Positions 17,314 through 26,392 are shown, numbered from the stretch's first letter. The stretch: DNA of 64,000 nt from Simiduia sp. 21SJ11W-1 (GCF_024138675.1 NZ_CP090959.1:1891501-1955500); one strand, 5' to 3'. Made by a program: numbers and translations. The notes: generated from the letters alone by a model not told the origin.

Positions 17314-19200
17314 TTAGCCACTGTGCGCAACTGCGATGCGATCGTGCAGTGCTTGGTTTTCGCGAGTGACGTTTGGATTAATATAGTTTGTATGATCGCT
17401 CAAAATTAGTTCTTCTAGCTTCGGTATGTTTTTTGCCTTGATTGCTGCTTCGAGTTGTTGCGCAAGATTTTCAGGCGCGTTTGAGGTGGCTGAATCGTCA
17501 AACCAAATTCTAGGATGCTCGGTACCACTGCATTGTTTGTTTAATAACAGCTCTTCGTAAAGCTTCTCTCCTGGTCTTAAGCCCGTAAATTTTATTTCAA
17601 TGGTGTTTAATCTTGCTGTGCTTCGGTGTCCGTAAAGGGCAATCATTTCTCTTGCCAAGTCGACAATTTTTACCGGCTCGCCCATATCCAGTACAAAAAT
17701 CTCACCGCCTTTCGCCATTGCACCAGCCTGAATCACCAATTGCGCAGCTTCCTGCTGAGTCATAAAGTAGCGCGTAATGTCTGGGTGTGTGATAGTCACA
17801 GGGCCGCCATTGGCTATTTGTTCGCGGAATTTGGGGATCACTGAACCTGAGCTATCCAGCACGTTGCCAAAGCGGACTGCGGAGAAGATGGTGATTTTGT
17901 TCTTGGGAGATCTCTGGAGATCCTGAATGATTAGCTCGGCAAACCGTTTCGTTGCCCCCATAACATTTGTGGGGCGAACAGCTTTGTCTGTAGAGATCAG
18001 AACGAAATTGCGAACCCCGTTGTTCATTGCTGCTCTGGCCGTAAGCAGGGTTCCGTAGGCGTTATTGCGTATACCTTCCCACACATTGCCTTCAACCATG
18101 GGAACATGCTTGTAGGCAGCAGCATGATACAGCGTGTCAGGCTGGTATCGCTGTATGACGTCGCCGATACTTTTTTCGTTTCGTATATCTCCTAACACTA
18201 CCTCTACTTTGGGGTAATTTGGATGCTTGGCGATTTCAGAGTCGAGGCGATAGAGATTAAATTCGCTGTTATCAAAAAGTACTAATCTTATTGGGTTGAG
18301 TGCTAAAATCTGTCTTGAAAGTTCTGAACCTATTGATCCGCCGGCGCCGGTTACCATTACTACTTTTCCCGAAACACTGCGTGACAGGAGCCCTGGTATC
18401 GGATCGACGGGATCGCGACCGAGTACATCGGAAATTTTTATATCTCTCAGCTCTGTGATTGCGCTAGCACCCGCAATGATTTCACCAATGCGTGGCACCG
18501 TAGCAATTCTCAGATTGTGAGGAGCTAGTAATTTTAATATGGTGGCGATTCTGTTTTTATCAGGGTTGCCGAGTGCAAGCAGAACCATTGTAGGCTGGTA
18601 TCGCTCAATTAGCTTAGGGATATCCTTTGGTGGATGAACTTGAAGGCCGCGGATGTTTGTCTTTTGCACAGCTTTGTCATCATCGACAAATGCTATTGGG
18701 TTAAACTCTTCACCCATTTGAAGTGCTGCCGCAAGATGGCCGCCAGTGTTTCCTGCTCCATAGATTATTACCGATTCTTTTGAGCCAGGGTTAAGCCATT
18801 GAATTACGCTACGGAATATTATTCTAGGAGCGCCAAGTGTAATGAACGCAATGCTGGCATAAATTATAGGGACGCTTCTGGGCATCATCCCGGCGAACAT
18901 GAAGCTCGTGGCGGCTAGCACAGTAGCTGAAAGTGCGACACCTAATCCGATTGTAATGTATGCTTGGTGTGTCATATATCGCAAGACTGCGCGGTATAAT
19001 CCTAACCGCACAAAAACAAACACTGATGCTGTTGCAGAAACGGTTAGTGCAATAAGGTCAAACCGTGTGTAATCATATTCCATTTCCCCTATTCGCAATG
19101 CCCATGCGGCCATGAACGACACGTATATAGCCGCCAAATCATATATGACAGATATCAAGCGCTTGAACCATCTAGGCGAGTTGAGGAATGGTTGTATCAA
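17314..19200 (-). CDS. wbpM: Nucleoside-diphosphate-sugar 4,6-dehydratase, membrane-bound WbpM/FlaA1 type
   Basis: A 628-residue protein of normal WbpM length. Four membrane segments fill residues ~12-130. A first Rossmann unit follows ('VIIYGAGNTGGHLA'), then the catalytic SDR domain with 'MVTGAGGSIGSELSRQ' from 282. At the catalytic site Met414 replaces the usual Tyr ('NVMGATK', Lys418), which is the Ser-Met-Lys triad of this subgroup. It converts UDP-GlcNAc to a 4-keto-6-deoxy sugar for QuiNAc or FucNAc synthesis. TTG start at 19200 is supported by AAGGAAG upstream. It lies 11 bases after the WbpL-like gene, in the P. aeruginosa order K-L-M. Confidence 0.93.
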   Translation of the reverse strand: MIQPFLNSPRWFKRLISVIYDLAAIYVSFMAAWALRIGEMEYDYTRFDLIALTVSATASVFVFVRLGLYRAVLRYMTHQAYITIGLGVALSATVLAATSFMFAGMMPRSVPIIYASIAFITLGAPRIIFRSVIQWLNPGSKESVIIYGAGNTGGHLAAALQMGEEFNPIAFVDDDKAVQKTNIRGLQVHPPKDIPKLIERYQPTMVLLALGNPDKNRIATILKLLAPHNLRIATVPRIGEIIAGASAITELRDIKISDVLGRDPVDPIPGLLSRSVSGKVVMVTGAGGSIGSELSRQILALNPIRLVLFDNSEFNLYRLDSEIAKHPNYPKVEVVLGDIRNEKSIGDVIQRYQPDTLYHAAAYKHVPMVEGNVWEGIRNNAYGTLLTARAAMNNGVRNFVLISTDKAVRPTNVMGATKRFAELIIQDLQRSPKNKITIFSAVRFGNVLDSSGSVIPKFREQIANGGPVTITHPDITRYFMTQQEAAQLVIQAGAMAKGGEIFVLDMGEPVKIVDLAREMIALYGHRSTARLNTIEIKFTGLRPGEKLYEELLLNKQCSGTEHPRIWFDDSATSNAPENLAQQLEAAIKAKNIPKLEELILSDHTNYINPNVTRENQALHDRIAVAHSG

Positions 19201-19211
19201 CAGTGTCTTCC

Positions 19212-20225
19212 TTAATTACTGGTGAAGGTTTCAGGGCTGGCTAGGCAATCTTTCGGGTCGGTCAGCCCAGCCCTATACTGCCAGCATAGTAGGGCGTGAA
19301 TGGTTATAGCCGCTAATAGATAAAGCGTCCAGTACCAGCTGGTCGCATGTAGCGCACCAAGGGCGAGCGGCCATTGTACTAGCGCCCCTAACAATAAGTA
19401 AGTAGCAAGGGGCGCCTTGTGAGATGCAAATTTACGCGCCATTTTCTGGTAGTAGTGTAGACGGTGTGCCTCCCATACGCGCTGCCTGTTTAGAAAGCGT
19501 GCAGCAAGCGTCCAGCTGGCGTCGGTAATGAAACCTGCCAGCAATATTAGGCAGGCGGCTAGCTGGTTAAAGGTTTCTGCAATCTGCAAGGTGATAAAGC
19601 CAAATATTAGCCCAAGTACTGTGCTGCCAACATCACCCATAAATATCTTTGCGGGTGGCCAGTTAAAGATTAAGAAGGCAGTTATCGCACTGGATGTCAC
19701 AATTAGCAGCAGCGCTTCTGCTGAGCCATATTCGGGAAATAGCATCAAAACCCCTAGGGTGAAAATCAGCCCCTGTGCGCCGGCTAGTGCGTCTGTGCCA
19801 TCCATAAAATTGTATAAGTTAATGAGCCACATGATGCCTAGAACAACGGCGGCACCCCACAGAGGGTTGACATTGATCGAAAATAATAGGGGTAAGCACG
19901 CTAGGCTTGCCGATATAAGCTGAACCAGCAGGCGCAATTGTGGGCTGAGAGGGTGGGTGTCGTCGCGCCAGCTTGTAAAGGCAAGCAGTGCTACGCCTAG
20001 TCCGCAGCCTAAATAGGGTGCGCCATTAGTAGCAGTTAACACCAAAAGGCACAGTGAAATGCATAGGCTAATGCCTAGGCCTCCGCCGGTGGGCGTGGGC
20101 CTATGATGTGAGCTGCGGTGGTTGGGGATATCCATGCGAGCGCGGCGTTTAACGTAATATGTGCAGGCCAAGCTCACAGCGAACGCAAGGGCGGCGGCAA
20201 ATAGGGTAAAAGAATCAGTAATCAT
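19212..20225 (-). CDS. wbpL: Undecaprenyl-phosphate HexNAc-1-phosphate transferase (WecA/WbpL family)
   Basis: A 337-residue polytopic membrane protein with about ten hydrophobic segments. 'HHRPTPTGGGLGI' near the N terminus, 'NLYNFMDGTDALAGAQG' (metal-binding Asp), 'IFMGDVGSTVLGL' and 'EAHRLHYYQKM' are the conserved cytoplasmic loops of WecA/WbpL enzymes. It starts glycan synthesis by moving HexNAc-1-P from UDP-sugar to undecaprenyl phosphate in the inner membrane. Its start overlaps the stop of the upstream epimerase by four bases. With the WbpM-like gene it probably loads QuiNAc or FucNAc. Confidence 0.92.
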   Translation of the reverse strand: MITDSFTLFAAALAFAVSLACTYYVKRRARMDIPNHRSSHHRPTPTGGGLGISLCISLCLLVLTATNGAPYLGCGLGVALLAFTSWRDDTHPLSPQLRLLVQLISASLACLPLLFSINVNPLWGAAVVLGIMWLINLYNFMDGTDALAGAQGLIFTLGVLMLFPEYGSAEALLLIVTSSAITAFLIFNWPPAKIFMGDVGSTVLGLIFGFITLQIAETFNQLAACLILLAGFITDASWTLAARFLNRQRVWEAHRLHYYQKMARKFASHKAPLATYLLLGALVQWPLALGALHATSWYWTLYLLAAITIHALLCWQYRAGLTDPKDCLASPETFTSN

Positions 20226-21136
20226 GGGCGCGGCGCTGCCTTTTTACGGTTTGGCTTAAAGCCGGTGCTCGCCCAGGTGTGGCTGGCATCAAGCTCAAGT
20301 GAGCCTGTTAGTTTGGCTACCGGTTTACCTAACCCAGGCAATTTTAGTAGTAGCTTCCAAAGCGTGCCGGGTAGCGGTAAAAGCCTGCAGGTAAGCCCCT
20401 GGGCACGAAGCATTTGCTCAATTGCTGCGGGTGTACTCAGCGCCTGATCATCGCTTATTAGTAAAGGGGTAGGGCAATTAAAGGGCTCCTCACGTGTGGC
20501 AAGGTGTGCCAGGAAGTCGCAAACTCGCTCGATAGAGACCCAATGGCGCCGATTATTGATGCCTGCAAGCGGTAAAGGAATGCCGGTTTTGGCCCATTTT
20601 AAAATGGCCGCCAGATTACCCTTGGGGGCTTCGCCCCAAACCAAGGGGGGGCGCACGATAAGAAGCTCTGTGTTGGTGCCTTTAAAAAACTCTTGAAGCC
20701 GCTGTTCTGCCATTAATTTGGATTTGCCATAGTAATCAGCAGGCTTTGCTTTAGTGATGTTGGTAAAAGGCTCGCCCGGTTTAGTGGCATCGCCTATGGC
20801 CTTTACAGAGCTTACAAAAATGAACCGTTTTATGCCTGCCTGTTGGGCGGCCGCGGCAACGCGAAGCGTGATATCTACGTTCACGGCGCAATAGTCGCCT
20901 AGATGGTTTCCGCCCCGGTTATGAGCTTTGCCCACTAGGTGAATGAGCGAGTGACAGCCTGCTAGCCGCTGTACCAAGGTATTGGTGTCTTGGTAATTAA
21001 CCGGCTTAAGGGCTGGGGAGCCTTCTGGTGCAATTGTGGCGCGAACCAAGCCAAGAGCGCTAACATTTGCAGTGCCTAGCGTTTGCATTAAATGCCGGCC
21101 TACAAAGCCGTTAGCTCCAGTTACAGCAACTTTCAT
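20222..21136 (-). CDS. NAD-dependent epimerase/dehydratase (WbpK/WbpV-like)
   Basis: A 304-residue extended SDR. 'VAVTGANGFVGRHL' is the NAD-binding loop, 'SLIHLVGKAH' and 'FIFVSSVKAIG' the core strands, and 'YYGKSKLMAEQ' supplies Y-x-x-x-K. In P. aeruginosa the matching gene sits directly before wbpL and wbpM and reduces the 4-keto sugar made by WbpM to QuiNAc or FucNAc. ATG 21136 is preferred; an upstream TTG (21151) would add five residues. Neither has a strong ribosome binding site. The stop overlaps the wbpL-like start (ATGA). Confidence 0.85.
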   Translation of the reverse strand: MKVAVTGANGFVGRHLMQTLGTANVSALGLVRATIAPEGSPALKPVNYQDTNTLVQRLAGCHSLIHLVGKAHNRGGNHLGDYCAVNVDITLRVAAAAQQAGIKRFIFVSSVKAIGDATKPGEPFTNITKAKPADYYGKSKLMAEQRLQEFFKGTNTELLIVRPPLVWGEAPKGNLAAILKWAKTGIPLPLAGINNRRHWVSIERVCDFLAHLATREEPFNCPTPLLISDDQALSTPAAIEQMLRAQGLTCRLLPLPGTLWKLLLKLPGLGKPVAKLTGSLELDASHTWASTGFKPNRKKAAPRP

Positions 21137-21167
21137 AAAAAACGGCCACAAATCAACAAGTTGCCTA

Positions 21168-21196
21168 TTGTACTGCAGTTTTTGGGTGCGTATAAG
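21168..21196 (+). promoter_or_regulatory. Candidate sigma70 promoter for the beta-CASP hydrolase gene
   Basis: TTGTAC at 21168-21173 and TATAAG at 21191-21196 are separated by 17 bases, upstream of the gene starting at 21262. It lies in the divergent gap with the WbpK-like gene. Not confirmed by a start-site mapping. Confidence 0.4.
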
Positions 21197-21261
21197 GTGG
21201 GTAGCTGCTGTGCCTGGTGGAGTGGCTGGCAGAAGGTATGCAATTATTCAGGGAGGAATAT

Positions 21262-22689
21262 ATGAAGTTAATTCACCATGGTGCCCGTGCGGGGGTTACT
21301 GGCTCTTGCCATGAGCTTTTTATCATGCCGGCTGCTTCGCTGTTGGTTGATTGTGGCCTATTTCAGGGGGAAGCGGAGGGGCGTTCTTCTAACCTCACCC
21401 TTGGCTTTGATTGCACGAAAGCCCGCTGCCTTGTGGTTACCCATTGCCATATTGATCACGTGGGGCGTATACCGGCGCTATTGGCTGCGGGCTTTGCAGG
21501 CAACATTTACTGCACTCAGGCCACAGCGCTGCTGTTGCCCGAGGTGCTGGAGGATGCCTTAAAGCTTGGCGTTACGCGTGATGAGGCAGTAATTGAGCGT
21601 TTTTTGGCCGTCATTCAATCTCGGTTGGTGCCCTTGGCCTACGGCCAAACCATTTTTCTGCCCGAATTTGAAGCCCAAGCGGTAACCCTGCGCTTTGAAT
21701 GCGCGGGCCATATTATGGGCTCGGCCTACGCGGTGCTTGATGTACCGGCCGAGGTGGTGGCGCCACATGCAGGCGAAAAACCGCGCGCAACTGTTGTGTT
21801 CAGTGGCGACCTCGGCGCGCCTCACACCCCGCTACTGCCAGACCCAACCCCACCGCCCAGAGCAGACGTTCTGGTTGTAGAAAGCACCTACGGCGACCGT
21901 GAACACGAGCAGCGTGCAACCCGCCAGCTGCGGCTAGAGGCCCTGGTACGCAAAACCCTGGCAAATGGCGGCACCACGCTAATACCGGCGTTCAGTATTG
22001 GGCGCACGCAAGAGCTGTTATACGAGCTAGAGGCCATGTTTGCCCGCCTTGCCGAAGGGCGCGAAAGTACGCTTAGCCGTTTGCCGGTAATTGTAGATTC
22101 CCCCATGGCTGCCAAATTCACCAAGGGCTACGAGCAGCTTAAGCGCCTGTGGGATGAAGAGGCCAAGGGCCGGTTAGCCAGTGGCAGGAACCCGCTGGAT
22201 TTTCACAACCTGGTAATTATTGATAGCCACGCCCAGCACGAGGCACTGCTAAACCGGCTGGCGCAGCATAAGGAATCTGCCATTGTGATTGCTGCCAGCG
22301 GCATGTGTACCGGCGGCCGGATGCTCAATTATTTAAAGGCGCTTATTGGGGAGCCCTCTACGGATATTATTTTTGTAGGCTACCAGGCCGCCGGTACTGC
22401 AGGGCGTGCCATTCAAATTTACGGCCCCAAAGGCGGCTGGGTAGAGCTGGATCACGAGCGCTTCAATATTCGTGCAGCCGTGCATACCTTGGGCGGCTAT
22501 TCCGCCCACGCAGATCGCAGTGACTTATTGGCCTTCTGCAAAGCCGCGCAACCTGCCTATGTGCGCGTAGTGCATGGCGAACCCTACGTGCAGCGCGCGT
22601 TTGCAGGAGAGCTGAGGGCAGGGCTTGGGTGTTTGGCGGAGGCTGCGTGTGATGGGGTAGCGCTTTGCGCGCTTCGCGCTAAGTATTGA
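21262..22689 (+). CDS. MBL-fold beta-CASP metallo-hydrolase (RNA-processing exonuclease-like)
   Basis: A 475-residue protein. The metallo-beta-lactamase core has 'VTHCHIDHVGR' (H-x-H-x-D-H), 'FECAGHIMGSAY' and 'VFSGDLGAPHTPLLP'. 'VESTYGDREHE' leads into a beta-CASP domain, and 'LGGYSAHADRSDLLAFC' is the C-terminal RMMBL motif. This is the CPSF73-like arrangement used for RNA cleavage; the bacterial substrates are not well known. ATG 21262 follows GGGAGGA by four bases, so upstream in-frame starts are rejected. It appears monocistronic and is followed by short repeats. Confidence 0.9.
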   Translation: MKLIHHGARAGVTGSCHELFIMPAASLLVDCGLFQGEAEGRSSNLTLGFDCTKARCLVVTHCHIDHVGRIPALLAAGFAGNIYCTQATALLLPEVLEDALKLGVTRDEAVIERFLAVIQSRLVPLAYGQTIFLPEFEAQAVTLRFECAGHIMGSAYAVLDVPAEVVAPHAGEKPRATVVFSGDLGAPHTPLLPDPTPPPRADVLVVESTYGDREHEQRATRQLRLEALVRKTLANGGTTLIPAFSIGRTQELLYELEAMFARLAEGRESTLSRLPVIVDSPMAAKFTKGYEQLKRLWDEEAKGRLASGRNPLDFHNLVIIDSHAQHEALLNRLAQHKESAIVIAASGMCTGGRMLNYLKALIGEPSTDIIFVGYQAAGTAGRAIQIYGPKGGWVELDHERFNIRAAVHTLGGYSAHADRSDLLAFCKAAQPAYVRVVHGEPYVQRAFAGELRAGLGCLAEAACDGVALCALRAKY

Positions 22690-22855
22690 GCTAACAGTTT
22701 ACAGTTAACAGGAAGGGCAGCGCTTTGCGCTAAGTGTTGAGTTGACAGTTTACAGCTTACAGGAAGGGCGAAAAGCAAAGGCGAAGGGCAAAGCGTTGGC
22801 TTATTGCCGTGCCGCTCTTGCTTTTGCTTTTCCTGTAAGCTGTGAACTGTACACT
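22658..22855. repeat. Cluster of short degenerate direct and inverted repeats
   Basis: Two imperfect direct copies (about 22658-22716 and 22717-22767) share the words AGCGCTTTGCGC, TTGAGYTRACAGTTTACAG and TTAACAGGAAGG/TTACAGGAAGG. A third copy lies inverted at 22826-22855 (TTCCTGTAAGCTGTGAACTGT). The second and third could pair as a long hairpin around 22745-22850. The first copy begins inside the end of the hydrolase gene. The pattern is that of a dispersed intergenic repeat family. Confidence 0.75.
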
Positions 22856-22859
22856 AATC

Positions 22860-22890
22860 AAAAAGGCCAGCCGATGAGGCTGGCCTTTTT
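22860..22890. terminator. Bidirectional rho-independent terminator
   Basis: A perfect 13-bp stem, AAAAAGGCCAGCC (22860-22872) and GGCTGGCCTTTTT (22878-22890), with a 5-base loop. It has T tracts on both strands and so can end transcription of tRNA-Val (minus) and of the hydrolase gene (plus). Confidence 0.9.
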
Positions 22891-22901
22891 GATAAAAAGC
22901 G

Positions 22902-22978
<77 letters not shown>

Positions 22979-22990
22979 GAGAAGGCGCGT

Positions 22991-23019
22991 ACTCTACCAA
23001 CAAGGTGTAAGGCTATCAA
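22991..23019 (-). promoter_or_regulatory. Candidate sigma70 promoter of tRNA-Val
   Basis: On the minus strand, TTGATA (23019-23014) and TAGAGT (22996-22991) are 17 bases apart, 12 bases before the mature tRNA 5' end. They are followed by a GC-rich discriminator (ACGCGCC), as expected for stringently controlled stable RNA promoters. Confidence 0.55.
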
Positions 23020-23077
23020 TAGCTTAGGTTTATATTTTGTTGTGGGTGGCCCGGCCTTGTGGGCCTGGTATTGCGCC

Positions 23078-23105
23078 TTGCCCTTTACCCCTAACGCCCT
23101 ATAAT
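23078..23105 (+). promoter_or_regulatory. Candidate sigma70 promoter of the thrS-infC operon
   Basis: TTGCCC (23078-23083) and a perfect TATAAT (23100-23105) are separated by 16 bases and followed by a GC-rich stretch (ACCGCCTC). The thrS start lies about 70 bases downstream, leaving room for a structured leader. Confidence 0.65.
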
Positions 23106-23185
23106 ACCGCCTCTCGCCGGCAGTACGCTGCCTTCTTATCACGTGGCCTTTGGTAGGGGTCACCACTGTAGTCAGGAATATATTC

Positions 23186-25102
23186 ATGCCTGTTATTACG
23201 CTTCCCGATGGCTCTCTGCGCCGTTTTGATAACCCCGTGTCTGTAATGGACGTAGCCCTGGATATTGGCCCGGGCCTGGCTAAAGCCACCATTGCCGGCC
23301 GTATAAACGGTGAGCGGGTAGATGCCTGCGAAATGATCGAGCAAGATGCCAAGCTCGAAATCATTACCGGCCGCGATGAAGATGGCCTTGAAATCATCCG
23401 CCACTCTTGCGCCCACCTGTTGGGGCATGCCATCAAGCAGCTGTGGCCCAATGCCAAAATGGCCATTGGCCCCACCATTGAAAACGGCTTTTACTACGAT
23501 ATAGACCTGGATCACCCGCTTAACGACGACGATGTAGCCAAGCTTGAAGCGCGCATGCTGGAGCTTGCCAAAACCGAATACGACGTAGTGAAAAAGCGCG
23601 TGAGCTGGCAGGAAGCGGTGGCTGCTTTCACCGAGCGTGAAGAGCCCTACAAGCTTGAGATTTTAGAGCGCGACATCCCCAAAGATGCAACCCCCGGCCT
23701 TTACCATCACGAAGAATACGTGGATATGTGCCGCGGCCCCCACGTGCCGAATATGCGTTTTTGTCAGTACTTCAAGCTAATGCGGGTATCTGGCGCCTAT
23801 TGGCGTGGCGATTCCGATAACAAAATGCTTCAGCGCATTTACGGCACCGCCTTTGCTGATAAAAAGGCCCTTAAGGCGCACCTTAAGTTTTTGGAAGAGG
23901 CGGTAAAGCGCGATCACCGCAAGCTGGGTAAGAAGTACGATTTCTTCCACATTCAGGAAGAGGCCCCGGGCATGGTGTTTTGGCACCCCCGCGGCTGGGC
24001 TATTTATACGGCTGTTGAAGAGTATATGCGCAAGATCCAGCGCGAAAATGGGTACCAGGAAATCAAGACGCCGCAAATTGTTGATCGCAGCCTGTGGGAG
24101 CGTTCCGGCCACTGGGATAAGTTCCGCGATAACATGTTTACTGTGGAGTCTGAGGCCCGTGATTACGCGGTTAAGCCCATGAATTGCCCCTGCCACATTC
24201 AGGTGTTTAACCAGGGTTTAAAAAGCTACAAAGAACTGCCAATCCGTTTGGCTGAGTTCGGCAGCTGCCACCGCAACGAGGCCTCGGGCACCCTGCAGGG
24301 CTTGATGCGCGTGCGGGGCTTTACGCAGGATGATGCTCACATCTTCTGCTCTGAAGAGCAGATTCAGGATGAAGTGAGCATCTTTACAGACCTGCTGTAC
24401 AAGGTATATGCAGATTTCGGCTTTAACGATGTGATCATTCGCCTTTCTACCCGCCCGGAGCAGCGCGTAGGCAGCGATGAAGTGTGGGATAAAGCCGAAA
24501 AAGCCCTGGCAGATGCGCTGGAGGCCAAGGGCCTGGATTACAGCCTGTTGCCTGGCGAGGGTGCCTTCTACGGCCCGAAAATCGAGTTTTCACTGAAAGA
24601 TTGCCTGGGCCGGGTGTGGCAGTGTGGCACCATTCAGGTGGATTTCTCTATGCCCGGGCGCCTGAATGCGCAATTTGTCGCCGAAGATGGCTCCCGCCAG
24701 GTGCCGGTCATGCTGCACCGGGCCATACTCGGCTCTTTTGAGCGGTTTATCGGTATTTTGATCGAAAACTACGAGGGCGCATTCCCCTTGTGGTTGGCAC
24801 CTGAACAGGTGGCGGTGCTGAATATCACTGATAATCAGGCCGAATATGTGCGTAAAGTTGAAGAATCCTTGAAAAACAAGGGCTTCAGGGCGTTTTCGGA
24901 CTTGAGAAACGAGAAGATCGGCTTTAAAATCCGCGAGCACACCATACAGCGGGTTCCCTACCTGCTGGTTGTAGGCGATAAAGAGATGGAAACCGGCAAA
25001 ATAACGGTGCGTAACCGTGACGGGGAAGATCTTGGCGCCATGACGGTGGAAGAACTGGCAGAGCGCTTACATGCTGAGATAGCGAAAAAAAGCGCTTTAT
25101 AA
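23186..25102 (+). CDS. thrS: Threonyl-tRNA synthetase
   Basis: A 638-residue class II synthetase, close to the E. coli length of 642. An N-terminal TGS domain ('[19 protein letters not shown]') is followed by the editing domain ('[18 protein letters not shown]', H-x-x-x-H) and then the catalytic core. The core has '[10 protein letters not shown]' (zinc Cys), '[20 protein letters not shown]' (motif 2), 'DDAHIFC' and '[16 protein letters not shown]' (motif 3). The C-terminal anticodon-binding domain ends the protein. ATG 23186 gives the standard N terminus and has AGGA upstream. It heads the translation operon. Confidence 0.97.
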   Translation: MPVITLPDGSLRRFDNPVSVMDVALDIGPGLAKATIAGRINGERVDACEMIEQDAKLEIITGRDEDGLEIIRHSCAHLLGHAIKQLWPNAKMAIGPTIENGFYYDIDLDHPLNDDDVAKLEARMLELAKTEYDVVKKRVSWQEAVAAFTEREEPYKLEILERDIPKDATPGLYHHEEYVDMCRGPHVPNMRFCQYFKLMRVSGAYWRGDSDNKMLQRIYGTAFADKKALKAHLKFLEEAVKRDHRKLGKKYDFFHIQEEAPGMVFWHPRGWAIYTAVEEYMRKIQRENGYQEIKTPQIVDRSLWERSGHWDKFRDNMFTVESEARDYAVKPMNCPCHIQVFNQGLKSYKELPIRLAEFGSCHRNEASGTLQGLMRVRGFTQDDAHIFCSEEQIQDEVSIFTDLLYKVYADFGFNDVIIRLSTRPEQRVGSDEVWDKAEKALADALEAKGLDYSLLPGEGAFYGPKIEFSLKDCLGRVWQCGTIQVDFSMPGRLNAQFVAEDGSRQVPVMLHRAILGSFERFIGILIENYEGAFPLWLAPEQVAVLNITDNQAEYVRKVEESLKNKGFRAFSDLRNEKIGFKIREHTIQRVPYLLVVGDKEMETGKITVRNRDGEDLGAMTVEELAERLHAEIAKKSAL

Positions 25103-25118
25103 GGCTACTTGGGCCGTA

Positions 25119-25140
25119 GGCAGCCATTGTGTTGGCTGCC
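25119..25140 (+). other. Hairpin between thrS and infC
   Basis: GGCAGCC (25119-25125) and GGCTGCC (25134-25140) form a perfect 7-bp stem with an 8-base loop. No T tract follows, so it is not a terminator. It may be an mRNA processing or stability element in the thrS-infC spacer. Confidence 0.45.
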
Positions 25141-25188
25141 ACGATTTGAGTGGTCTTTTGCTGTTGTAGCCCCATAGTGGGTAATTAG

Positions 25189-25196
25189 AAAGGAGG
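25189..25196 (+). promoter_or_regulatory. Ribosome binding site of infC, fixing an AUC start
   Basis: AAAGGAGG, a near-perfect anti-Shine-Dalgarno match, lies 8 bases before ATC at 25205. No in-frame ATG, GTG or TTG lies at a usable distance. The next standard start (GTG 25316) has no such site and would remove 37 conserved residues. Confidence 0.8.
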
Positions 25197-25204
25197 CGAT
25201 AGCC

Positions 25205-25747
25205 ATCAAACGAGATAGCGCGAAGAGCGGTAAATCAAAGAAAGCCCGTATTAATGAACAAATCGAAGCGAGTGAAGTTCGCTTAATTGGCGCCGACGGT
25301 GAGCAGGTTGGCATTGTGTCCATCGCCGAGGCACTCGCTGCAGCGCAGGCTGCGTCACTCGATCTTGTTGAAATCGCGCCCGATGCCGAGCCGGTAGTGT
25401 GTAAGATTCTCGACTACGGCAAGGAACTGTTTGAGGCCAAGAAGGCCAAGGCTGCTGCCAAGAAAAAGCAGAAACAACAGCAAATTAAAGAAATCAAAAT
25501 TCGCCCAGGGACGGACGTAGGTGACTATCAGGTAAAACTACGCAACCTGATACGTTTCCTTGAAGACGGGGATAAAGCCAAGGTTTCATTGCGATTCCGC
25601 GGCCGGGAAATGGCACACCAAGAGCTCGGTATGGAGATGCTTAAGCGCATTGAGATCGATCTTGAAGAGTATGCCGTCGTTGAGCAGCATCCGAAGATGG
25701 AAGGTCGGCAGCTGATGATGGTTCTTGCCCCGAAAAAGAAGAAGTAG
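25205..25747 (+). CDS. infC: Translation initiation factor IF-3, starting at AUC
   Basis: With the ATC start the protein has 180 residues, the same as E. coli IF-3, and its N terminus ('[20 protein letters not shown]', then '[12 protein letters not shown]') aligns with the family. The N domain is followed by a Lys-rich linker ('[15 protein letters not shown]') and the C domain ('[19 protein letters not shown]', '[16 protein letters not shown]'). IF-3 binds the 30S subunit and rejects non-AUG starts. A rare start codon on its own mRNA gives autoregulation, as known from AUU in E. coli infC. A GTG at 25316 would wrongly truncate it. Confidence 0.93.
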   Translation: MKRDSAKSGKSKKARINEQIEASEVRLIGADGEQVGIVSIAEALAAAQAASLDLVEIAPDAEPVVCKILDYGKELFEAKKAKAAAKKKQKQQQIKEIKIRPGTDVGDYQVKLRNLIRFLEDGDKAKVSLRFRGREMAHQELGMEMLKRIEIDLEEYAVVEQHPKMEGRQLMMVLAPKKKK

Positions 25748-25809
25748 CCGGGCTTTTTAGCTGCCTTGTTACTTTTATTATTTAACTCGCAAATGCGGAG
25801 TGTTTTATT

Positions 25810-26004
25810 ATGGCAAAAGCTAAAGTACACAGTGGTGCTGCCAAGCGTTTCAAGAAAACCGGCGCTGGCTACAAGCACAAGCATGCTAACAAGAGCCACA
25901 TCCTCACTAAGATGACCACCAAGCGCAAGCGTCACCTGCGCGGCACCGATATCCTGGATAAGGATAACGTTGCATTGGTAGATCGTATGTTCCGCGCCAA
26001 GTAA
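25810..26004 (+). CDS. rpmI: 50S ribosomal protein L35
   Basis: A 64-residue, very basic protein. '[26 protein letters not shown]' and '[14 protein letters not shown]' (shown here in part) are the L35 signature segments, and the length is normal. It is part of the large subunit and sits between infC and rplT, as in most gammaproteobacteria. GGAG lies upstream of the ATG. Translation of rpmI-rplT is usually repressed by L20 acting on the rpmI leader; the short 62-base gap here was not folded to test this. Confidence 0.97.
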   Translation: MAKAKVHSGAAKRFKKTGAGYKHKHANKSHILTKMTTKRKRHLRGTDILDKDNVALVDRMFRAK

Positions 26005-26035
26005 TTGGCAGTAACCTTAGAAAGAGGATTAGATT

Positions 26036-26392
26036 ATGGCGCGTGTTAAGCGTGGTGTAGTGGCTCGTCGTAGCCACAAAAAAGTTCTGAAAGCCGCAAA
26101 AGGTTACTACGGTGCACGTTCACGTGTATTCCGTGTTGCCAAGCAGGCCGTTATTAAAGCTGGTCAGTACGCGTATCGCGATCGCAAGGTCAAGAAGCGT
26201 AACTTCCGCGCACTGTGGATCACTCGTATCAACGCGCAATCGCGCGCTGAAGGTTTGAGCTACAGCAAGCTGATCGCCGGCCTTAAGAAAGCAAACATCG
26301 CATTGGATCGTCGCGTGTTGGCAGACATTGCCGTACACGACAAAGCGACCTTTGCAACTATCGTGGAAAAGGCTAAAGCAGCTCTGGCTTAA
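26036..26392 (+). CDS. rplT: 50S ribosomal protein L20
   Basis: A 118-residue basic protein with family landmarks '[16 protein letters not shown]', '[19 protein letters not shown]', '[20 protein letters not shown]' and '[13 protein letters not shown]'. L20 binds 23S rRNA early in 50S assembly and in related bacteria represses its own operon. AAAGAGGA precedes the start. A clear terminator follows, so pheST may be transcribed partly by read-through. Confidence 0.98.
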   Translation: MARVKRGVVARRSHKKVLKAAKGYYGARSRVFRVAKQAVIKAGQYAYRDRKVKKRNFRALWITRINAQSRAEGLSYSKLIAGLKKANIALDRRVLADIAVHDKATFATIVEKAKAALA

